Source: a bacterium YEK0313
GTDB lineage: Bacteria; Pseudomonadota; Alphaproteobacteria; Rhizobiales; Phreatobacteraceae
Reading direction: 5' to 3'
Length of the DNA: 64,000 bases
Assembly: GCA_000751295.2 (NCBI GenBank)
Contig: CCMO02000002.1
Coordinates: forward strand, 704,501-768,500
The position numbers were made by a program, and so were the translations under genes. Under the pieces are notes generated by a model. It was not told where the DNA came from. It ran no database searches and saw nothing but the letters and a program-made list of their open reading frames with translations. How positions within the stretch are numbered: the stretch's first letter is position 1; each line of letters starts with the position of its first letter. This document shows positions 18,844 through 27,774 of this stretch, in pieces.

Positions 18844-19569
18844 ATGCTCCGGGACCATCCGTGGGCCGCGTATCAAGAAGACGGTGGACCTCGCTTGGCG
18901 ACGCCCCTTGCTCCGCGCATCGCGCTCTGTGCCGCCCTTGCCGCCCTGCCGCTGGCCGCGACCGGCGCGCTGGCGCAGCTGCAGCTCGGGCCTCCGTCGC
19001 AACAGCAGCAGCGCCCGCCCCAGTCCGGCCAGCCCCAGCAGCTCAATCCCCAGGCGCCGCGCCCGCAGCCGTCCCGGCCGGCCCGCCAGGCCACGCCTTC
19101 GGATACGCCGCCTTCGGCCCAGCCCGACCCGAATCGCGACCAGCGCCGGCGCGCCCTGCCCGGCGAGACGGTCGCCCCCGCCCCCGATGAAACGGTGATT
19201 GCGCCGCCGCGCCAGCGCATCGCCAATCCGACCGCCGTGTTTTCCGGCCTCGACAAGATCACCGGCCGCATCATCTCCTTCGACGTGGCGATCGACGAGA
19301 CCGTGCAGTTCGGCGCCCTGCAGGTGACGCCGCGGATCTGCTACACCCGGCCGGCCACCGAGACGCCGCAGACGACCACCTTCGTCGAGGTCGACGAGGT
19401 GACGCTCTCCGGCGAGGTCCGGCGCATCTATTCCGGCTGGATGTTCGCCGCGAGCCCGGGCCTCAGCGGCGTCGAGCACGCGGTCTATGACGTCTGGCTC
19501 ACCGACTGCAAGCAGACCGCGCCGGTCATTCCCGGCCAGGCCCAGAGCCGGCAGCCCGCCCAGCGCTGA
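18844..19569 (+). CDS. DUF2155 domain-containing secreted protein
   Basis: Exported protein with signal peptide APRIALCAALAALPLAATGALAQ, a Pro/Gln-rich linker (about residues 45-100) and a C-terminal DUF2155 domain. The domain starts around AVFSGLDKITGRIISFDV and includes RICYTRPATE and SGWMFAASPGLSGVEHAVYDVWLTDC. The start is uncertain. ATG 18844 gives a 23-residue N-terminal region before the hydrophobic core; a TTG at 18895 would place the signal peptide immediately at the N-terminus. The function is unknown. Confidence 0.78.
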   Translation: MLRDHPWAAYQEDGGPRLATPLAPRIALCAALAALPLAATGALAQLQLGPPSQQQQRPPQSGQPQQLNPQAPRPQPSRPARQATPSDTPPSAQPDPNRDQRRRALPGETVAPAPDETVIAPPRQRIANPTAVFSGLDKITGRIISFDVAIDETVQFGALQVTPRICYTRPATETPQTTTFVEVDEVTLSGEVRRIYSGWMFAASPGLSGVEHAVYDVWLTDCKQTAPVIPGQAQSRQPAQR

Positions 19570-19687
19570 AGACCTGCCGAAGCGGCCGGCGGGCGCGGGG
19601 CAGCCGCGCCGAATCGGCGGTTGCAATGGCCGGCCCTCGGCCAGCATGAAGGGACCCGTCTTTCCCGCGGATGAGGCTGCCCCTCGC

Positions 19688-20317
19688 ATGACCATGCGCT
19701 CGATCGCTCTCGACACGCTGCCCGACGACCGCGTCTACAAGATCCTCTGCTCGCTGGTCATTCCCCGCCCGATCGCGCTGGTCTCCTCGCTCAACGCCAA
19801 GGGCGTGGTCAATGCCGCGCCGTTCTCCTTCTTCAACGTCTTTTCCGAGGCGCCGCCGCTCGTCGTGCTTGGCCTGCAGCACAGGCCCGACCACTCGGCC
19901 AAGGACACGACGCGCAACATCCAGGCTTCGGGCGAGTTCGTGGTCAATCTCGTCGACGAGGCTCTCGCCGAGGCGATGAACGTCTGCGCCACCGACTTTC
20001 CGGCCGACATGTCGGAGCTCGATGCCGCCGGCCTCACCACCGCCGCCTCGACACGCATCGCGCCGCCGCGCATCGCCGAGGCCCCGGCCGCGCTCGAATG
20101 CCGCCGGGAGGTGGCGCTGAGCTTCGGTCCGCAGCGCGAGCTGCTCATCGGCCGCGTGCTGCATGTCCATGTCCGCGAGGCGGTGATGAACGAGCGTTTC
20201 GACGTCGATATCGAAGCCTATCGGCCGGTGGGCCGGCTCTACGGCAATCTCTACACCCGCCAGCGCGACGTGTTCGCCATGGTCCGCCCGACCTTTGAGG
20301 ATCCGCGCAAGGGCTGA
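19688..20317 (+). CDS. Flavin reductase-like (FMN-binding split-barrel) protein
   Basis: This 209-residue protein of the flavin reductase-like family binds FMN. It shows SLVIPRPIALVSSLNAKGVVNAAPFSFFNVFS (residues 20-51), then PLVVLGLQ and KDTTRNIQASGEFVVNLV. Members are NAD(P)H:FMN reductases or stand-alone FMN proteins. There is no neighbouring monooxygenase, so the physiological partner is unknown. An in-frame upstream ATG near 19646 is possible but less like the family start. Confidence 0.82.
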   Translation: MTMRSIALDTLPDDRVYKILCSLVIPRPIALVSSLNAKGVVNAAPFSFFNVFSEAPPLVVLGLQHRPDHSAKDTTRNIQASGEFVVNLVDEALAEAMNVCATDFPADMSELDAAGLTTAASTRIAPPRIAEAPAALECRREVALSFGPQRELLIGRVLHVHVREAVMNERFDVDIEAYRPVGRLYGNLYTRQRDVFAMVRPTFEDPRKG

Positions 20318-20328
20318 ACCGTGCCGCG

Positions 20329-20373
20329 CGGCCCGGCGAAGCCGTTCCCGCGCGGGCCGGCGAAGCCGTTCAC
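20329..20373. repeat. Short intergenic direct repeat, two ~22-bp copies
   Basis: Two near-identical tandem words containing CCGGCGAAGCCGTTC occur just after the flavin reductase stop. No further copies were noticed nearby and no function is apparent. Confidence 0.4.
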
Positions 20374-20495
20374 CGGCCGGCCACGCCGCCGGGCAGTCCG
20401 GCGGATGCAGAGCGCAGCGGCGCCGCGGTGGGCGCCCGGCGCAGAGGTCCGAAAAGGCGGCTGCCGAGACCGCCATTCCGCGGATTTCGGGCTGA

Positions 20496-20894
20496 TCAGG
20501 CCGCGATGACCAGGGTCAGCACGCCCTCGTCATTGAGGATGGCGGCGACGACCTGCGAGGATTTCGCACCGGATTCGGCCAGCGGGCCGGCCAGCTGCGG
20601 CGTCTCCTCGATGACCTTGCGCAGCGCCTGCATGTCGTCCGGGCTGGTCGCGGCGACCTGCTGGTCGACGTCCTCCCGGACCTCGGCGGGCAACTGGTCG
20701 AGGCGGATCACCTCGACACGCCGCACCCGCGGCGATCCCTCGCGCGGCTGCGAGGGAGGCGTCTCGTCGACCACCGGCAGTGGCGCAGCGGCCGGAACGG
20801 CCGGGACGACCGGAGCCGCGGCCGCGGCAGCCGCCCGCGGCACGGCCAGGATCAGCAGCGATGCCATCATCGCGGTGAAAAGTTCACGTTTCAT
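20496..20894 (-). CDS. Small secreted hypothetical protein
   Basis: A 132-residue protein with an N-terminal signal peptide (FTAMMASLLILAVPRAAAAAA) and a Pro/Ala-rich spacer. A C-terminal half of about 75 residues (VRRVEVIRLDQLPAEVREDVDQQ onward) is amphipathic and acidic. I do not recognise the family. Coding is supported by the signal peptide, codon composition and a plausible ATG. It lies in the same orientation as the next hypothetical gene but is separated by 79 bp. Confidence 0.6.
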   Translation of the reverse strand: MKRELFTAMMASLLILAVPRAAAAAAAPVVPAVPAAAPLPVVDETPPSQPREGSPRVRRVEVIRLDQLPAEVREDVDQQVAATSPDDMQALRKVIEETPQLAGPLAESGAKSSQVVAAILNDEGVLTLVIAA

Positions 20895-20973
20895 GCGGGT
20901 ATCCTTTCCGCTTTCCGGCGGCAGGCCGGCGCTGCGCGCATGCGCGTCCTGGCCCTGGTGGCCCGACCCGCCC

Positions 20974-21264
20974 TCACGAGTTCAGGGCGAGCTGCAGCAC
21001 GGTGTCGGTCCGCTCGGGCGCATGCGGAATGAGGCTCGTATGCTCGTCGTCGCCCCAGCGGGCCAGCCGGACGACCTGGACGGCCTCGCGCTCCGCCCCG
21101 TCGGCCTCGAAGGGCTCGACGATGCTCAAGCCGGCATCGTTGACGAAGAAGGTGTGCGGTCCGAACAGGGAGACGAGCTGCGGCATGACGGCAGCATGGT
21201 CAGGCACGACCTGGGCCTCGTACAATTCCAGGGCGCGCTGCTTCTGGCCAGGTGCAAGGTTCAT
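20974..21264 (-). CDS. Hypothetical protein of about 96 residues
   Basis: A soluble 96-residue protein starting MNLAPGQKQRALELYEAQ, with no signal peptide or membrane segment. The start is supported by GAGGAGG six bases upstream. The composition, rich in Val, Glu and His with scattered aromatics (SLFGPHTFFVNDAGLSIVEP), suggests a compact domain. I do not recognise the family. Confidence 0.6.
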   Translation of the reverse strand: MNLAPGQKQRALELYEAQVVPDHAAVMPQLVSLFGPHTFFVNDAGLSIVEPFEADGAEREAVQVVRLARWGDDEHTSLIPHAPERTDTVLQLALNS

Positions 21265-21439
21265 CTGCGGCCTCCTCGAGAGTGCTTTGCCTCTTGGCGC
21301 CCGCCCCGTTGCGTGGCTCGCCGGCGCGGCGGCGGAAAGGACGTCCAATTAGACGTGAAACGAACCCGGCGGGTCCGGGATCCCTCGATCGCGAGATCGT
21401 TGGGCTCGCCGCCTCCAGGCTGGGGCGCGGACGCGGCGG

Positions 21440-22507
21440 CTAAAGCCCGCGCGCGTGCCGCCGCAGCCGCATGCGCAGCACCATGCGGCGCAGGATCCGT
21501 TCGAGGACGAGCGCCGCGAGCGCGAAGCCGCAGCCGAGCATGGTGTCGAGGATGCGCGCCTCGAGCAGCGGCAGGGCATCGCCGGCGGAGACAGCGGCGA
21601 TCTCGATGGTGAGCATGACGAAGGCGGTCATGGCGGCGACGCCGAGCAGGCCGTGCTGCTGCTGGGCCGGCCAGCGCAGCAGCGCCGCCATCAGCAGCAC
21701 CGGCAGCATGGCGAGATGCGACGGGGCGGCGACCGCCACCGCGCCGGCGACCAGCACCCCGAGCAGAGTGCCGGCGAAACGGTCCCGCATCAGCTTGCGG
21801 CTCGACAGGAAATCCACTCGCAGCACCAGCACCAGGGTCAGCATGGTCCAGTAGGGCTTCTGCAGCGAGAGCGCCATGCTGGCCAGAAAGGCGAGCGGGA
21901 TGGCGACGGCGGTGGCCACGGCAAAAGTGATGCGCGGCAGTTCGCGGGCATGCAGCGCGCGCAGCACCTCGCGCCAATGCGGCACGGTGGAGGTGCGATA
22001 GCCGCCGGCGGCAAGGTCCCAGGCGATCGAGACCAGCCAGGCGATGAGCGTCACCGCGGTGACCACCGCGAGATCGAACAGGCCGAACGGGCTCTGCAGG
22101 GCGCCGAGCGCCAGCGCGAAGCACAGGAAGCGCGAGGCGGTCATCGCGATCGGATGGGCGCTCTCGGTCAGGGCGTAGAAGATGCCCGCCGCGGCGAAGG
22201 CAAGACAGAGCCAGCCGGGCGAACCCTGGACGAGGGCGCCGATCCAGCCGCCGAGCGCGAGCGAGGCGGCGACCGCCGCCATCCAGGCCAGGCGCGGCAG
22301 CGGCCGGCCGCCGGTATCGGCGCTGAAGGCCACGACAGCCGCCAGCATGCCATAAGGAAACCAGGCGCCGCCGCCGGGCGAAAGACCGACGGCGACCGGC
22401 ACCAGCAGCATGGCGGTGAACCGCAGCGAACGGGCCCAGAGCGGATCGGCGGACGGCGGACGGCCCGGCGGCGGTGTGGCCGGACGGATGGCAGCCGCGT
22501 CCGGCAT
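21440..22507 (-). CDS. FUSC-like membrane protein
   Basis: This 355-residue membrane protein has about 10 hydrophobic segments in two blocks. The second block, FAVATAVAIPLAFLASMALS followed by QKPYWTMLTLVLVLRVDF, matches the fusaric acid resistance (FUSC) domain, including the conserved PYWTMLT motif. It ends in an Arg-rich cytoplasmic tail. FUSC proteins are putative aromatic-acid efflux components. It starts 5 bp after the stop of the TrmO-like gene, so the two are probably co-transcribed. Confidence 0.78.
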   Translation of the reverse strand: MPDAAAIRPATPPPGRPPSADPLWARSLRFTAMLLVPVAVGLSPGGGAWFPYGMLAAVVAFSADTGGRPLPRLAWMAAVAASLALGGWIGALVQGSPGWLCLAFAAAGIFYALTESAHPIAMTASRFLCFALALGALQSPFGLFDLAVVTAVTLIAWLVSIAWDLAAGGYRTSTVPHWREVLRALHARELPRITFAVATAVAIPLAFLASMALSLQKPYWTMLTLVLVLRVDFLSSRKLMRDRFAGTLLGVLVAGAVAVAAPSHLAMLPVLLMAALLRWPAQQQHGLLGVAAMTAFVMLTIEIAAVSAGDALPLLEARILDTMLGCGFALAALVLERILRRMVLRMRLRRHARGL

Positions 22508-22512
22508 GGCAC

Positions 22513-23028
22513 TCACGCAGGGTCCGCCGATTGCGGGCCGTCGACGTCGAAATCGCCTTTCTGCGGCCGCGCCAGCGGCGTGAACAGACCCCGATCCGGC
22601 TTGAGATCGATGAGCGGCGTGCCGTCGAGACAATCGAGGCCGCGCACCGACAGCACCGGCCCGTCGACTGCGACGAGCGAGACGACCGCCGTGCCGATCG
22701 GGTTCGGCCTGGCCGGCGAGCGCAGGGCGAAGGTGCCGCGCGTGACGCCGTCGTCCGCCGGGCTCTGGCGCACCAGGTCGCGGCGCGACAGGTGCATCCA
22801 GTAGAGCACTTCCAGGCGCTCGAAGGCCGCGACCCCGTCGAGCGCTTCCAGCCAGGGCTCGAACAGCTCGATGCGGCACAGCGGGCCGTCCGGACGGCCG
22901 AGCCGCGGACATTCGAGCCGCGAGCTCCAGGGCGTGCGGATCCGGCCGATGAAGACGAGGCCGGCATCGTCGGGCGGCGGCGCCTCGACCGTCTTTTCCC
23001 CCGCCCTGATCTCGTTGAGCCTGACCAT
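22513..23028 (-). CDS. TsaA/TrmO-like tRNA methyltransferase family protein
   Basis: A 171-residue beta-barrel-type protein of the TsaA/TrmO (UPF0066) family. Visible motifs are VFIGRIRTPWSSR near residue 25, RLEVLYWMHLSRRD near 71, RGTFALRSPARPNPIG near 96, and LDCLDGTPLIDLKPD near 130. TrmO N6-methylates threonylcarbamoyladenosine at A37 of some tRNAs using S-adenosylmethionine. At this length it corresponds to the minimal domain, and the family is functionally mixed, so the exact substrate is unconfirmed. Confidence 0.8.
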   Translation of the reverse strand: MVRLNEIRAGEKTVEAPPPDDAGLVFIGRIRTPWSSRLECPRLGRPDGPLCRIELFEPWLEALDGVAAFERLEVLYWMHLSRRDLVRQSPADDGVTRGTFALRSPARPNPIGTAVVSLVAVDGPVLSVRGLDCLDGTPLIDLKPDRGLFTPLARPQKGDFDVDGPQSADPA

Positions 23029-23095
23029 GCCGCCGCGCGTCCCTGTTCCGGCGGCACTATCCGCCGGACGGGTGACGCGGGCAACCCGGAGGGCT

Positions 23096-24511
23096 TCAGC
23101 GGCCGGCCGCGACGGCCTCGGCGGGCAGGATCATCCGGTCCGGCACGCTCATGCTGCGGCGGGCAAGCAGGTAATAGACGATCGAGGTGACCGCGAGGCT
23201 GACGATCCAGGAAATGTCGGCGCCGCCGAGCATGCGCGCGATCGGCCCTTCGTAGAGCGCCTGGTTGAGGAAGGGGATCTGGATCACCACGCCGAGCAGA
23301 TAGGAGCCGAGCGCGATGCCGTTATAGGCGCCGTAGCGGCCGGCCGCGTCATAGAGCGCGGGAATGTCGACCCGCTCCTTCGAGATCAGGTAGTAGTCGA
23401 CCAGGTTGACCGCGCTCCAGGGCACGAAGACGGCCAGCAGCAGCAGCACGAAATTCTTGAAGTTGTTGAGGAAGTTCGCGCTCGCGAAGAGCGCGACGAT
23501 CATCGAGACGAGGACGAAGCCGACGATGTAGGCGATGCGGGCGAGGGCCGAGATGCGCTGCCGGTTGTTGAAGGCGGTGACCGTGGTCAGCATGGTCATG
23601 AAGCCGCCATAGGCATTGAGGCAGTTGACCGTCAGCTTGCCGGTGACGATGACGAGATAGGCGACGATGGCGAGGCTGGCGCCGGCCAGCTCGCCCATGA
23701 AGCCGACCTGGTTCTTCAGGAAGTTGCCGCCGAGGGCCGCGACCAGCACGCCGAAGGTCATGGCGAGCTGCGCGCCGATGGCGGTGCCGAGGAACGTCGA
23801 CCAGAAGGTCGCCGCCCCGGTCTCCCTGGACGGCAGGTAGCGCGAATAATCCGCCACATAGGGCGCGAAGGTGAGCTGCCAGCCGGCCGAGAGCGCCACC
23901 GCCAGCAGGAACGAGGCAAGCGTGACCGGCTTCTGGCCGAAGGCCTGGGCGACGTCGTACTGGCTGAACAGGCGGAACGTCAGATAGCCGAAGCCGAGAA
24001 TGCCGATGACGGTGGCGATGCGGCCGAGCACGTGGATGAGGTTGTAGCCGACCACCGCGACGATGGCGGTGAGCGTGCCGAAGACGATGATGCCGAATTG
24101 CGGCGCCTCGACCCCGAACATCAGGTTGATCGCCTGGCCGGACAGCACCGTGCCGGTGGCGGCGAAGCCGAGATACATGACGATGACGAGGACGAGCGGC
24201 AGGATGGCGCCGCGCACGCCGAACTGAGCCCGGCTCGAAATCATCTGCGGCAGGCCGAGCCGCGGCCCCTGCGCCGAATGCAGCGCCATCACCGCGCCGC
24301 CCAGCACGTTGCCGATCAGCAGGCCGAGAATGGCGACCGCCGCCTCGGCGCCGAAGACGACCGCGAGCGCCCCGTCGACCACCGCCGTGATCTGCAGGTT
24401 GGCGCCGAACCAGAGGGTGAACTGGCTCGACGGCGAACCGTGCCGCTCGCTCTCCGGAATCATGTCGATCGTGCGCCTTTCGACGATCGACCCTTGCGCC
24501 TGTCCTGCCAT
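23096..24511 (-). CDS. NCS1-family purine-cytosine permease-like transporter, probable hut permease
   Basis: This 471-residue transporter has about 12 TM segments. The family signature is an N-terminal SSQFTLWFGANLQITAVV, with GANL in TM1, and internal FAPYVADYSRYLP. NCS1 (CodB/PucI-like) proteins import nucleobases, hydantoins and related heterocycles. It lies beside the hut genes and an operator-like palindrome matching the hutF-hutI one sits 47 bp upstream of its start. It may therefore import histidine, urocanate or another imidazole under HutC control. The substrate is inference. Confidence 0.85.
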   Translation of the reverse strand: MAGQAQGSIVERRTIDMIPESERHGSPSSQFTLWFGANLQITAVVDGALAVVFGAEAAVAILGLLIGNVLGGAVMALHSAQGPRLGLPQMISSRAQFGVRGAILPLVLVIVMYLGFAATGTVLSGQAINLMFGVEAPQFGIIVFGTLTAIVAVVGYNLIHVLGRIATVIGILGFGYLTFRLFSQYDVAQAFGQKPVTLASFLLAVALSAGWQLTFAPYVADYSRYLPSRETGAATFWSTFLGTAIGAQLAMTFGVLVAALGGNFLKNQVGFMGELAGASLAIVAYLVIVTGKLTVNCLNAYGGFMTMLTTVTAFNNRQRISALARIAYIVGFVLVSMIVALFASANFLNNFKNFVLLLLAVFVPWSAVNLVDYYLISKERVDIPALYDAAGRYGAYNGIALGSYLLGVVIQIPFLNQALYEGPIARMLGGADISWIVSLAVTSIVYYLLARRSMSVPDRMILPAEAVAAGR

Positions 24512-24557
24512 GCCGGACCTCCCTTCGAGCCGAGGCGGCCCGCCATCGCGGACCGTT

Positions 24558-24573
24558 TATTGTCTATACATAA
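24558..24573. promoter_or_regulatory. Probable HutC operator upstream of the NCS1 permease
   Basis: Read on the minus strand, TTATGTATAGACAATA differs at only a few positions from the perfect palindrome between hutF and hutI. HutC (GntR family) binds such TGTATA-centred palindromes in hut promoters of other bacteria. Position close to the permease start and similarity to the second site support a shared regulator. Binding is inferred. Confidence 0.6.
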
Positions 24574-24989
24574 TCATCGAACGGCCCGAAATCTGTCAAG
24601 CGGACGACATGCGGGCGCCCGAAAGCGGCAAGGATCCGTCATTTCGCGCCGGCCCGGCCGGCCGCTGGCGCGGCGAACGGCCAGGGTGGCGATAGCCAGT
24701 GGGCGCAAGACGCGCCGGACGCGCTGCTGCTCTGATCGGGCCGCCCGGATCCGGAGAACGACGGCAAGAGCGGTCATTGACGCCATGACGAGTGCGCGCG
24801 ACGAGATTGCCGAACCGGCCGCCCCGACGCCGCCCCGCCCTCCGGCGGCGGCAGGCCGGGCGGGGCCATTGAACGCGCCGGGACGATCGCTCACACTTTC
24901 AGGAAAGCCCGCCACGAAGGCTTTGCCGAGCGCCGCGCCAGGGTCTCCAGAGACCGGCAGACGATGCGAAACAAGGGAGGAAGCTGACC
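24574..24989. other. Intergenic stretch between NCS1 permease and acyl-CoA synthetase
   Basis: About 415 bp without a convincing gene. The open frames here are GC-driven and lack family resemblance. The stretch presumably holds the acyl-CoA synthetase promoter. AAGGGAGGAAGC just before 24990 is its ribosome-binding site. Confidence 0.5.
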
Positions 24990-26897
24990 ATGACGGGCAT
25001 CCATCTGCTCGATCGTTTCATTGGCGATGCCTATCCGAGCCTGGCGACCGACGCCGAGCTGCGGGCTTTCGAACGGACGCCCTACCGGGAGCGCATCGCG
25101 GCGGCGAGCACCTATGAGGCCCTGCAGCGCGGCGCGGCCCACAATCCCGACGCGCCGGCGCTCCAGTTCCTGCCCAATGCCGATCCCGCCGACCAGCCAG
25201 TCACCCTCACCTATCGCGATTTCCTCGGCCGGGTGACCCAGGCCGCCAACATGTTCCACGAGCTCGGCGTCGGCGAAGGCGACGTGGTGAGCTTCCTGCT
25301 GCCGCTCCTGCCCGAGGCCTTCGTCACCCTGCTCGGCGCGGAGGCCGCCGGCATCGCCAATCCGGTCAATCCGCTGCTCGAAGCCCATCAGCTCCAGGAG
25401 ATCCTGGAGGCCGCCCGGACCAAGGTTCTGGTCACCCTCGGCCCCATGCCGGGCGTCGACGTCTGGCAGAAGGTCGACGCCATCCGGGGCAAGCTGAAGC
25501 ACCTCGAAGCCATCGTGGTGGTGGGCGGCGGCGGCGATCCGGGACAGGGCGTGCATGCCTTCAACGACCTGATCAGGCAGCAGCCGGCCGACCGGCTGGT
25601 CAGCGGCCGGACGATCTCGCCGGACGCGATCGCCGCCTATTTCCACACCGGCGGCACCACCGGCACGCCGAAACTGGTGCGCCACACCCACGGCAACCAG
25701 GTCTACCAGGCCTGGGGCGTCAACCTGATGCTGAAGACGCGGCCGGGCGTGAACCTGCTGTTCGGCCTGCCGCTGTTCCATGTCGGCGGCGCGCTCACCC
25801 AGGCGCTCGCGACCTTTGCGGCGGGCGGCTGCTGCGTGGTGCTGTCGCCCGCCGGCTGGCGCAATCCGTCGGCGATCAAGAACATCTGGCGCCTCGTCGA
25901 GCGCTTCCGCCCGGAAGCGCTGGCGAGCGTGCCGACGGTGCTGGCGGCGGCGCTCGCCGTGCTCGGCGCCGAAGCGGACATATCGAGCCTGGCCTTCGCC
26001 TCCGGCGGCGGCTCGGCCATTCCCGTCGCCGTCGGCCACGCCATCCAGGACAGGTTCAAGCTGCCCGTGCTCGAAGTCTACGGCATGACCGAGACGTCCA
26101 GCGTCCACACCATGGCCTATGCCGACCGACCGATCGCCATCGGCTCGGCGGGGCTGCCGCTGCCCTATTCCCGGGTGCGCATCGTCAAGCTCGACGCCGA
26201 GGGGACCTATGCCGGCGACTGCGCGGTGGACGAGATCGGCGTCGTCACCATGGCGGGCCCGGGCGTGTTCGGCGGCTATCTGAACGAAGCCCACAACAAG
26301 GGCGCCTTCGTCGACGGCCAATGGGTCAATTCCGGCGATCTCGGCCGCCTCGACAAGGACGGCCTGCTCTGGATCACCGGCCGTGCCAAGGACCTCGTCA
26401 TCCGGGGCGCCCACAATATCGACCCCGGCCCGATCGAGGACATCCTGTTCCAGCATCCGGCGGTCGGGCTTGCGGCGATCGTCGGCCAGCCGGATGCCTA
26501 TGCCGGCGAACTGCCGGTCGGCTATATCCAGCTGAAGCCGGGCGCCAGCGTCGCCCCCGGCGAGCTCGAGGCCTGGGTGCGCGAGCGCACGCCCGAGCGC
26601 GCCGCCGTTCCCGTGCAGGTCATCGCCGTCGACCCGATGCCGCTCACCAGCGTCGGCAAGATCTTCAAGCCGCGGCTGCGCTGGGATGCCGCCCAGCGCG
26701 TCTTCACCGGCATCCTCGCCCCGCTGCGGGACAGAGGCATCGCCTGCGCGGTGGAGGTCGGCGCCCATGGCAGCCACGGCAGCGTCGCAACCGTGACGAT
26801 CACCGACCTGCCGGAGGACCAGCGCGCGGCGGTGACCGCAGAGGTTGACCAGCTGCTCGGCCCCTTCGTGATGCGCCACGAGATCCGCTTCGCCTGA
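24990..26897 (+). CDS. Acyl-CoA synthetase (AMP-forming)
   Basis: A 635-residue ANL-superfamily ligase that activates a carboxylic acid through an acyl-AMP intermediate. The AMP-binding P-loop is YFHTGGTTGTPKL (about residues 214-226). The adenine motif is EVYGMTETSS (about 361), and the hinge region GDLGRLDKDGLLWITGRAKDLVIRG is near residue 450. The final K-containing motif is SVGKIFKPRLR near 553, with an extra ~70-residue C-terminal extension. It lies between the NCS1 permease and hutC, so it could belong to the hut regulon, but no histidine-pathway step requires such an enzyme. The acid substrate is unknown. Confidence 0.85.
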   Translation: MTGIHLLDRFIGDAYPSLATDAELRAFERTPYRERIAAASTYEALQRGAAHNPDAPALQFLPNADPADQPVTLTYRDFLGRVTQAANMFHELGVGEGDVVSFLLPLLPEAFVTLLGAEAAGIANPVNPLLEAHQLQEILEAARTKVLVTLGPMPGVDVWQKVDAIRGKLKHLEAIVVVGGGGDPGQGVHAFNDLIRQQPADRLVSGRTISPDAIAAYFHTGGTTGTPKLVRHTHGNQVYQAWGVNLMLKTRPGVNLLFGLPLFHVGGALTQALATFAAGGCCVVLSPAGWRNPSAIKNIWRLVERFRPEALASVPTVLAAALAVLGAEADISSLAFASGGGSAIPVAVGHAIQDRFKLPVLEVYGMTETSSVHTMAYADRPIAIGSAGLPLPYSRVRIVKLDAEGTYAGDCAVDEIGVVTMAGPGVFGGYLNEAHNKGAFVDGQWVNSGDLGRLDKDGLLWITGRAKDLVIRGAHNIDPGPIEDILFQHPAVGLAAIVGQPDAYAGELPVGYIQLKPGASVAPGELEAWVRERTPERAAVPVQVIAVDPMPLTSVGKIFKPRLRWDAAQRVFTGILAPLRDRGIACAVEVGAHGSHGSVATVTITDLPEDQRAAVTAEVDQLLGPFVMRHEIRFA

Positions 26898-26951
26898 GCG
26901 GTTGAGGCATTGCATCAAGGCCGCCGCATTGCTGGGGCCAATGGCCCGGTC

Positions 26952-27698
26952 TCACGGCTTCGCCTGGCTCGGCGCGAATTCGGCGACGAGCTCGTGCCGT
27001 TCGCCCGGATAGGTCAGGCGGACATGAGTGAGATAGGCGCCGGCGCTGAAGGTGCGGCGCTCGATGACGAGACAGGCCGTGCCCTCGGCGACCTGCAGCA
27101 GGCCGGCGGTGCGGGCGTCGGCCGAAACGGCGCGGATACGGTTCTCGGCCGCGCTCCAGGGCACCTGCTCGATCAGCCAGGCGCCGGGCGCGGTCGCCTC
27201 GAAGCTTTCGCCCGAGGCTTCCGGAACGGCGGCGAGGTTGATCAGCCGGTCCTCGACGCAGAAGGGCCGGCTGCCGGCAAAATGCAGCGCGACGAGGCTC
27301 ATCACGCGCGCGCCGGCGTCGAGCCCCAGCAGCTTGCGTTCGGCCGCCGCCGCCGCGCGCTCGGCGCGCTCCAGCCGCTGGTAGCGATAGGGCAGGCCGA
27401 GCTGCTCGACCTCCAGCCGGATCTCGTGGATTTCCAGCACGGCCGACTGGGCTTTCGGCCGCGTGACATAGCTGCCGGACTTGCGCCGCCGCTCGATGAG
27501 GCCGCGCTTGACCAGCTCGGTGATCGCCTTGTTCACGGTCATGCGCGAGCAGCGGTACTGCTCGGTCAGCTCGTGCTCGAAGGGGATACGGAAGCCCGGC
27601 GGCCATTCGCCCGACAGGATTCGGCCCTCGACGTCGTCGAGAATGCGGCTGTGCAGCGAGGGCTCCCGCTGCGCCGGTGCTTCGATCGTGTCGTCCAA
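26952..27698 (-). CDS. hutC: GntR-family histidine utilisation repressor HutC
   Basis: A 248-residue GntR/HutC regulator. The N-terminal winged helix-turn-helix spans about residues 12-80 (GFRIPFEHELTEQYRCSRMTVNKAITELVKRGLIERRR). The C-terminal UTRA effector domain follows (about 95-240). HutC represses hut genes until it binds urocanate. It is encoded just downstream of hutF on the same strand, and candidate operators exist at 24558 and 29184. No obvious operator lies directly before hutC itself. Confidence 0.88.
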   Translation of the reverse strand: MDDTIEAPAQREPSLHSRILDDVEGRILSGEWPPGFRIPFEHELTEQYRCSRMTVNKAITELVKRGLIERRRKSGSYVTRPKAQSAVLEIHEIRLEVEQLGLPYRYQRLERAERAAAAAERKLLGLDAGARVMSLVALHFAGSRPFCVEDRLINLAAVPEASGESFEATAPGAWLIEQVPWSAAENRIRAVSADARTAGLLQVAEGTACLVIERRTFSAGAYLTHVRLTYPGERHELVAEFAPSQAKP

Positions 27699-27774
27699 TC
27701 CGGAAATGGCCTCGACCTCGCTGGGGCTGTGACTGAGCTATACGAGAAGCCCTTCGGGCCTTCAATCGCGCCGG

